Part shown: positions 58,092-64,000 of the stretch, in pieces
Layout: each line of letters begins with the position of its first letter
How positions within the stretch are numbered: position 1 is the first letter of the stretch
Source of the DNA: Phycisphaerae bacterium
GTDB lineage: Bacteria; Planctomycetota; Phycisphaerae; UBA1845; PWPN01
Assembly (NCBI GenBank): GCA_030372985.1
Contig: JAUCQB010000120.1
Span: 1-64,000 of the forward strand
Length of the DNA stretch: 64,000 nt
Direction of reading: 5' to 3'
Made by a program: the position numbers and the translations under genes
The notes under the pieces: generated by a model
Told to the model about the DNA's origin: nothing
The model's database searches: none
What the model saw: only the letters and a program-made list of their open reading frames with translations

Positions 58092-59444
58092 ATGAAGAGA
58101 ATCCTGATACTCATCGTGCTCGCGGGTCTGCTCGTCGGGGGCGGTGCGGCGTACTGGCATCGCGGTAGCACGTCCGCGGTCGCTTTTCGCACGACGCAGG
58201 TCCGGCGGGATGACATGGTCATATCGATCGCCGCCACCGGCACCGTTGAACCGGAAGAGGTCATCGACGTCGGCGCGCAGGTCGCCGGCCAGATCCTCTC
58301 ATTTGGCACCGATGCTAACGGCAAGACAGTGGACTACGGCTCGCCGGTCGAGGCCAACACGATACTGGCCAGGATTGACGATGCCCTCTACACCTCCGAG
58401 GTCGAGCAAGCCAAGGCCCAGGTCTTGTCCGCGGAGGGCGGGCTCAAGCGGGCCGAGGCGGACCTGGAGCAGGCCAAGGCCAAGCTCTTCCAGGCCGGGC
58501 GAAACTGGGAGCGGGCAAAGCAGTTGGGTTCGTCATCCGCGCTGGCCGCTACCGATTACGACAATTACAAGGCAAGCTACGACTCGGCCAGGGCTACCGT
58601 GCTGATCTGCGAAGCGGCGATCATTGAGGCCAAGGGCAACCTTGCTCAGGCCAGGAGCATGCTCGAGCGGGCGGAGCGCAATCTGAAGTACACCACCATC
58701 AAGTCCCCGGTCAAGGGGGTCATTATTGACCGCCGCGTCAACATTGGCCAAACCGTCATCTCCAGCATGAACGCCCCCAGCCTTTTTCTGATTGCCAAAG
58801 ACCTTACGCGTATACAAGTCTGGGTGGCGGTGAATGAGGCCGACATCGGTCGTTTGCACCCCGGCCAGCCCGTGACATTCACGGTCTCCGCATTGCCGGG
58901 CGAGACGTTCAAGGGAGAGGTGGGCAAGATTCGCCTGAACGCTTCGATGACCCAGAATGTCGTAACGTATACGGTGGAGGTTGTGGCCGACAATCCCAAC
59001 GGAAGACTGTTGCCTTATCTCACCGCCGACGTCAGGTTCGAACTCGCTCGTCATGACGGCGTGCTGATGGTCTCGACTGATGCCCTGAGATGGACGCCGA
59101 CCACGGACCAGGTCTTGCCCGAGGTTCGCCGGACTTTGGAGAACCAGCCGGCCACCGGGCCGCAGGAGACCCTGGCGAAAGAAACCGCGCCGCCAGCCAC
59201 AGATGCCGACGGTGGGGAGCAGGGTGTCCTCTGGGTAGCCGAGGGACAGCATGTGCGGCCCATTTTTGTCCAGATTGGCTTGAGCGATGAGGACATGACC
59301 GAGGTCGAAGGTGAAGGAGTGGTCGAAGGAATGGAGGTCGTGACGGGGCAGCAAGAGATTCAGGAGACGTCCGCGGGCGGCAGCAATCCCTTCCTGCCTA
59401 AGTTCCCTCGCATGGGTAAACGCAGGCCGCCGCCGCCCATGTAG
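58092..59444 (+). CDS. macA: MacA-type periplasmic adaptor (HlyD/RND membrane fusion family)
   Basis: ATGTVEPEEVIDVGAQVAGQILSFG; coiled coil EQAKAQVLSAEGGLKRAEADLEQAKAKL; YTTIKSPVKGVIIDRRVNIGQTV; HPGQPVTFTVSALPGETFKGEV. ATG 58092. Confidence 0.93.
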   Translation: MKRILILIVLAGLLVGGGAAYWHRGSTSAVAFRTTQVRRDDMVISIAATGTVEPEEVIDVGAQVAGQILSFGTDANGKTVDYGSPVEANTILARIDDALYTSEVEQAKAQVLSAEGGLKRAEADLEQAKAKLFQAGRNWERAKQLGSSSALAATDYDNYKASYDSARATVLICEAAIIEAKGNLAQARSMLERAERNLKYTTIKSPVKGVIIDRRVNIGQTVISSMNAPSLFLIAKDLTRIQVWVAVNEADIGRLHPGQPVTFTVSALPGETFKGEVGKIRLNASMTQNVVTYTVEVVADNPNGRLLPYLTADVRFELARHDGVLMVSTDALRWTPTTDQVLPEVRRTLENQPATGPQETLAKETAPPATDADGGEQGVLWVAEGQHVRPIFVQIGLSDEDMTEVEGEGVVEGMEVVTGQQEIQETSAGGSNPFLPKFPRMGKRRPPPPM

Positions 59445-59455
59445 ACCCTACGCCA

Positions 59456-60199
59456 ATGATCGAACTTCAAGACATCTGCAAGACGTACCACATCGGTGAG
59501 ATCAGCGTGCCGGTGCTGAAGAATGTGTCATTGAGCGTCGAGCGCGGAGAGCTCGTCGCCCTCATGGGCGCCTCCGGCTCGGGTAAAAGCACGTTGATGA
59601 ACATCCTGGGTTGCCTCGACCGGCCGACCTCCGGTCGATACTGGCTTGATGGCCGCGACGTTTCCGAGTTGTCGATCGCCCAGCGCGCGATGGAGAGAAG
59701 CCGGAAAATCGGCTTTGTGTTTCAGAACTTCAACCTGTTGCCCCGCACCAGCGCCCTCGATAACGTGGCCATGCCCCTGTCGTACACGGCCGAGCACCTG
59801 TCCGAACGCGAGGCCCGTCGCCGCGCCCGGGAAATGCTCTGCCGGTTCGGGCTCGAAGACCGGCTGCATCATGAGCCCTCGCAGTTGTCGGGCGGCCAGC
59901 AGCAGCGAGTCGCCGTCGCCCGGGCCCTGGTGAACCGCCCGGCGGTGCTGTTTGCCGACGAGCCCACGGGTAATCTTGATTCCCAGACAAGTGTGGATGT
60001 TCTTCGCATCTTTCAGCAGCTCAACGAAGACGACGGTCTGACCGTCATCCTGGTCACCCACGACGCCAACGTCGCGAGGTTCGCGCGACGGATCATCCAC
60101 ATCCGCGACGGCACGATCTCGAACGGGTCCTTTTCCGGCGATGGCGAAGTGAAGGCAGGTTCAGTGCCGGGGCATGTGGAGAACGGAGCCGGCATATGA
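59456..60199 (+). CDS. macB: ABC transporter ATP-binding protein (MacB/LolD type)
   Basis: Walker [17 protein letters not shown]; signature [16 protein letters not shown]; Walker [13 protein letters not shown]. Confidence 0.95.
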   Translation: MIELQDICKTYHIGEISVPVLKNVSLSVERGELVALMGASGSGKSTLMNILGCLDRPTSGRYWLDGRDVSELSIAQRAMERSRKIGFVFQNFNLLPRTSALDNVAMPLSYTAEHLSEREARRRAREMLCRFGLEDRLHHEPSQLSGGQQQRVAVARALVNRPAVLFADEPTGNLDSQTSVDVLRIFQQLNEDDGLTVILVTHDANVARFARRIIHIRDGTISNGSFSGDGEVKAGSVPGHVENGAGI

Positions 60200-61569
60200 G
60201 AATCTCGCGAACGCTACGAACCGCCACGAGAGCACTGCGGCGCAATCCCATGCGGGCGACGCTGACCACGCTGGGCATCGTCATCGGCGTCGGGGCGGTC
60301 ATCGCCATGATGGAAATCGGGGCGGGCTCGTCGGCACAGATTCAAAAGGGCATCTCCAGCATGGGTGCCAACGTGTTGCTGATCATGCCCGGCACTGTCT
60401 CCACGGCGGGCGTGACCCAAAGCACCGGTAGCGCGACCACCCTGACCCCGCAGGACTGCGAAGCCATCATACGCCAGTGCCCGGCGGTGCGTACGGCCGC
60501 CCCGGTCGTGCGGGCCAGAACCCAGGTCGTCTACGGCAGCCGCAACTGGGAACCGAACTCCATCTATGGGACGACCCCGGCCTTTCTGGACATCCGGCAA
60601 CTGGGCCCCATGGCTGAAGGCAGGATGTTCACGCAACGCGACATCCTCAATGGAAACCGGGTGTGTGTCGTCGGCAAGACCCTGGCGCGGGAGCTGTTTC
60701 GGGGTTCGTCACCCGTCGGCAGGGAAATCCGCATCAAGAATGTGACCTTCCGGGTCGTCGGGGTCCTGAAGAGCAAAGGGGCCAACATGATGGGAATGGA
60801 TCAGGATGACATCATTCTCGCCCCTTGGTCCACGATCAAGTACCGGGTGGCCGGCTCGTCGCTGGGATCAACCAACCAGAGTATCAGCAGCGGTTCGAGC
60901 AGCAGCGCGGTGAACACATTGAGCAATCTCTATCCCAGCGGTCAGACCAGCCTGTACCCGGAGCGCAGCGAGGTCCAGATGGCCAACAACCCGATGCCGG
61001 TGCGGTTCACCAACGTGGACCAGATTCTGGCTGTCGCCCGCAGCCCTCAATCCATTCCCGCCGCGATGCAGCAAATCAAGGAGGTCCTCCGTCGGCGTCA
61101 TCGCCTCGGTCCTGACGATCCGGACGACTTTGACCTCCGCGACATGACGGAGATGAGCAACGTCCTGACCTCGACAACATCCATGATGACCAACCTGCTT
61201 CTTGCCGTGGCGACGATCTCGCTCATCGTCGGCGGCGTGGGCATCATGAACATCATGCTGGTCTCGGTGACCGAACGAACCCGTGAGATCGGGCTGCGCA
61301 TGGCCGTGGGTGCCCAGCCGCGTGACATCCTTCGGCAGTTCCTGGTCGAAGCGGTCGTTCTGTGCCTGATCGGCGGTGCCATCGGAATCTCCCTGGGACG
61401 CGCGGCCTCGATGCTTGTCCGTATGGTACTCAACTGGCCGACCGCCCTGTCGGTGGGAGCCATCATTGCCGCCGTGGTGGTCTCCGCGGGCGTCGGCATG
61501 TTATTTGGCTACTACCCGGCATGGAAAGCCTCGCGCCTCGACCCTATCGAGGCACTGCGTTATGAATGA
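60196..61569 (+). CDS. macB: ABC transporter permease (MacB-type, FtsX-like)
   Basis: NPMRATLTTLGIVIGVGAVIAMMEIGAGSS; IMNIMLVSVTERTREIGLRMAVGAQPRDILRQFLVEA; PAWKASRLDPIEALRYE. 4-nt overlap with the ATPase. Confidence 0.95.
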   Translation: MRISRTLRTATRALRRNPMRATLTTLGIVIGVGAVIAMMEIGAGSSAQIQKGISSMGANVLLIMPGTVSTAGVTQSTGSATTLTPQDCEAIIRQCPAVRTAAPVVRARTQVVYGSRNWEPNSIYGTTPAFLDIRQLGPMAEGRMFTQRDILNGNRVCVVGKTLARELFRGSSPVGREIRIKNVTFRVVGVLKSKGANMMGMDQDDIILAPWSTIKYRVAGSSLGSTNQSISSGSSSSAVNTLSNLYPSGQTSLYPERSEVQMANNPMPVRFTNVDQILAVARSPQSIPAAMQQIKEVLRRRHRLGPDDPDDFDLRDMTEMSNVLTSTTSMMTNLLLAVATISLIVGGVGIMNIMLVSVTERTREIGLRMAVGAQPRDILRQFLVEAVVLCLIGGAIGISLGRAASMLVRMVLNWPTALSVGAIIAAVVVSAGVGMLFGYYPAWKASRLDPIEALRYE

Positions 61570-63289
61570 GGAATCCGGAATGATGAATGACAAATGGACG
61601 GTTCCGGCCGGATCGGACCGAGGATCATCGACGTATGCTGAGGCGAGGTTACGCAAAGAGCGCACCGGTGTGATCCGGACTGCGTTCATTGCTCTCGCTT
61701 TCACACAATTCGGTCTGTTAAGCGTCCTTGGTTTGGGCTGCACGGTCGGGCCGGACTACCGGCGTCCGGATCTGCCCATGCCGCCCGAATGGAGCGGTTT
61801 GCGGTCGGAGGCGGCAACGACCCAGCCTGCGAGTCCAACCACCCGGCCGACCAGCGAGCCCTGTGAAATTGGCATGTGGTGGAGGAAGCTGAATGATCCC
61901 ATGCTCGATTCGCTGATCGACCGGGCGGCCGAGTCGAACCTGGACCTGAGAATGGCCACGGCCCGTGTCCGCGAGGCAAGAGCACAACGCAGCTTTGTGG
62001 CCGCCGGACTCTGGCCCCAGATCGGCGGGGCGGCCAGCTACAACTACAGCGGAGGCAGCCTGAATACCGGTCGCGAGTCGTCCAGCGGAACCGGACTGGG
62101 CAAACAGGTGAGGAATAGTGCCGTCAATTCGGCCATCCAGTCCCTGGCAAACGGTGAGGGCATCGACCCCGCTCAAATCGCGTCTGATGCGGCCAGGCAG
62201 GCACTCTCGACGGCCGTCAACAACAAACTCTCGGACGAAGGCCAGGCCTCGCATCGCGGCCAGAACATGTTTCAGGCCGGGTTCGATGCAAGTTGGGAGC
62301 TCGATGTCTTTGGCGGCGTGCGGCGCGGCGTCGAGGCGGCCGATGCAGACATCATTGCCTCGGTCGAGGACCGACGAACCGTGATCGTGTCGCTGGTGTC
62401 CGAGGTCGCCCGCGAATATGTTCAATTGCGGGGTTACCAACGGCGATTGGCGATCGCCCTCAAGAACATCGAGGCACAGCGGGAAACGGTCGAACTGACC
62501 CAGGAAAGGCTCTCGGTGGGCTTCACGAATGACTTGGAGGTCGCACAAGCCAGGACGCAGCTGGCCACGACCACATCTCAGGTACCCGTCCTCCAGGATG
62601 CCATTTGGCAGACCATTTACCGGCTGAGCATCCTGGTCGCGCTGCCTCCTGGTGCGTTGGTGACGGAACTCGAAGAAGCCTCGGCGCTTCCGGCCAGCCC
62701 GCCCGAGGTGCCGATAGGCCTGCCGTCCGAACTGCTGCGCCGCCGACCGGATGTATCTTTCGCCGAACGACAACTGGCGGCGGCCACCGCTCGCATCGGC
62801 GAGGCAATCGCCGACCTGTTTCCGAAGTTTTCCATCACCGGCTCCTTCGGAACCCAGAGCCGCGACATCCGATATATACTCGACCGCGATAGCCTGGTGT
62901 GGTCGCTCGGACCGGCGATCTCATGGCCGATCTTTCAGGGCGGACGAATCCGGGCCAACATTGAGATACAGAACGCGCGGCAGGAGCAGGCCCTGGCATC
63001 ATACGAACAAACCGTGTTGAACGCGCTCAACGAAGTCGAGGCCGCGCTGTCCGCCTACCTGAATGAGCAAATCCGACGCCAGGCATTGCTCGAGGCCGTC
63101 GAAACAAGCCGGCGGGCAACTGAGTTGAGCACGGAACTCTATGTCCGCGGGCTCGGGGCGTTCCTGAACGTGCTTGAGGCACAACGCTCACTGTACGCCA
63201 CCGAGGAGGCTCTGGTCCAAAGCGATACTGCTATCATCACCGACCTGATTGCGCTGTATAAGGCTCTCGGCGGGGGATGGGAAGGCTGA
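61562..63289 (+). CDS. Outer membrane efflux protein (NodT/TolC family lipoprotein)
   Basis: LLSVLGLGCTVGPDYRRPDLPMPPEW; LPSELLRRRPDVSFAERQLAAATARIGEAIADLFPKFSITGSFG. The track start (61376) overlaps the permease; 61562 ATG or a GTG near 61671 is more plausible. Confidence 0.93.
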   Translation: MNEESGMMNDKWTVPAGSDRGSSTYAEARLRKERTGVIRTAFIALAFTQFGLLSVLGLGCTVGPDYRRPDLPMPPEWSGLRSEAATTQPASPTTRPTSEPCEIGMWWRKLNDPMLDSLIDRAAESNLDLRMATARVREARAQRSFVAAGLWPQIGGAASYNYSGGSLNTGRESSSGTGLGKQVRNSAVNSAIQSLANGEGIDPAQIASDAARQALSTAVNNKLSDEGQASHRGQNMFQAGFDASWELDVFGGVRRGVEAADADIIASVEDRRTVIVSLVSEVAREYVQLRGYQRRLAIALKNIEAQRETVELTQERLSVGFTNDLEVAQARTQLATTTSQVPVLQDAIWQTIYRLSILVALPPGALVTELEEASALPASPPEVPIGLPSELLRRRPDVSFAERQLAAATARIGEAIADLFPKFSITGSFGTQSRDIRYILDRDSLVWSLGPAISWPIFQGGRIRANIEIQNARQEQALASYEQTVLNALNEVEAALSAYLNEQIRRQALLEAVETSRRATELSTELYVRGLGAFLNVLEAQRSLYATEEALVQSDTAIITDLIALYKALGGGWEG

Positions 63290-63506
63290 TCGATCCGAAA
63301 ACGACCGATTGCATTCTCGCGCCCCTGAGGCTTCTTTCGACACCTCGTTCGAGTATCATGTGTTGCGCGATGTCGGTGCCGCCCGAAGCCGGCAAACAGA
63401 GCGGCTGATCCCTTCTGCCGACGAGGCTTCCGGCAGGGCGGGCCGGCAGGGGCGTTAACCGGCCGGCGGACGGCCGGGGTATACGCGTGCATCGGAAACG
63501 ATCATC

Positions 63507-64000
63507 ATGCTGAAGCAACAGCCCAACCGGTCGATAGCTCTGGGAGCACGATTCTGGCTTGATCTGTCGGACGCCGAATTGCTGGCTCAGTGTGAAGTCG
63601 ATTGCTACCGTGCCAGCGGCCCCGGCGGGCAGAAACGCAACAAGACCTCCTCGGCCGTGCGGCTCCGGCATGGCCCGACGTCGCTGATTGTGACGGCCGT
63701 CGAAAGCCGCTCTCAGCACGAGAACAAGGCCCGCGCGGTCAGGCGTCTTCGCGAAGCCATCGCCATGACGCAGCGCAATCCCGTCAGACCGGGTGATCCG
63801 CCGCCGGAGTTCTTCCTGTCCGCTCTGTCGCGAGATCCCGGCCTGAGGGTGAACAGAAAGAACCCCGACTATTACCACGTTGTCCAACACGTCCTGGATA
63901 TGTTCTGTGCCTGCGCAGGCAGCACGGCGGACACCGCCCGCTCGCTGGGCATTTCAGCGGGGCACCTGATTCGTTTTCTCAGAAACGACGACACCCTCTG
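63507..64000 (+). CDS. Peptide chain release factor-like protein (RF-1 domain, GGQ), truncated by window end
   Basis: Own translation: MLKQQPNRSIALGARFWLDLSDAELLAQCEVDCYRASGPGGQKRNKTSSAVRLRHGPTSLIVTAVESRSQHENKARAVRRLREAIA...; open to 64000. Confidence 0.88.
   Translation, partial: MLKQQPNRSIALGARFWLDLSDAELLAQCEVDCYRASGPGGQKRNKTSSAVRLRHGPTSLIVTAVESRSQHENKARAVRRLREAIAMTQRNPVRPGDPPPEFFLSALSRDPGLRVNRKNPDYYHVVQHVLDMFCACAGSTADTARSLGISAGHLIRFLRNDDTL

Noticed and set aside
61376-61561. Upstream start of the 637-aa TolC ORF
   Set aside because: Overlaps the MacB permease by ~190 nt with no signal sequence; a start at 61562 or later fits a lipoprotein.

Overview
High-GC bacterial chromosome segment. 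PEP-CTERM proteins, dockerin-like EF-hand C-termini, FadR-type regulators and many secreted glycosidases point to a Planctomycetota/Phycisphaerae-like genome; that assignment is inference. About 34 protein-coding genes are supportable, plus one tRNA-Gln(CTG). The left half (about 3-33 kb) is rich in carbohydrate-active enzymes: GH39/51-like with TSP3 repeats, GH116, GH36/27, GH78, GH42, a sialate O-acetylesterase and a ThuA protein. These are interleaved with housekeeping genes (mnmA, leuC-type dehydratase, yjbQ, GT9). The middle holds korAB, a CHASE/PAS histidine kinase with an unusual response regulator, two large secreted proteins sharing a near-identical C-terminus and terminator, and two PEP-CTERM proteins. 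The right end holds an OmpR-type two-component system and a MacA-MacB-TolC efflux operon, separated by a HEPN/MNT pair in which each gene carries one in-frame TGA. Main non-standard signals: (1) a RAYT/Y1 transposase bounded by a 28-bp inverted repeat with one mismatch, next to a truncated gene tail; (2) several families of small palindromic elements, including a 153-bp nested-inverted-repeat element; (3) a shared CTTCAy-N5-CTTAAG box upstream of both the two-component system and the efflux operon; (4) one C-terminal double EF-hand tag on four otherwise unrelated secreted proteins; (5) a 24-aa leader ORF coupled by ATGA overlap to a secreted-protein gene. No CRISPR array, prophage or rRNA was seen. 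All family calls come from reading translated motifs, not from searches.
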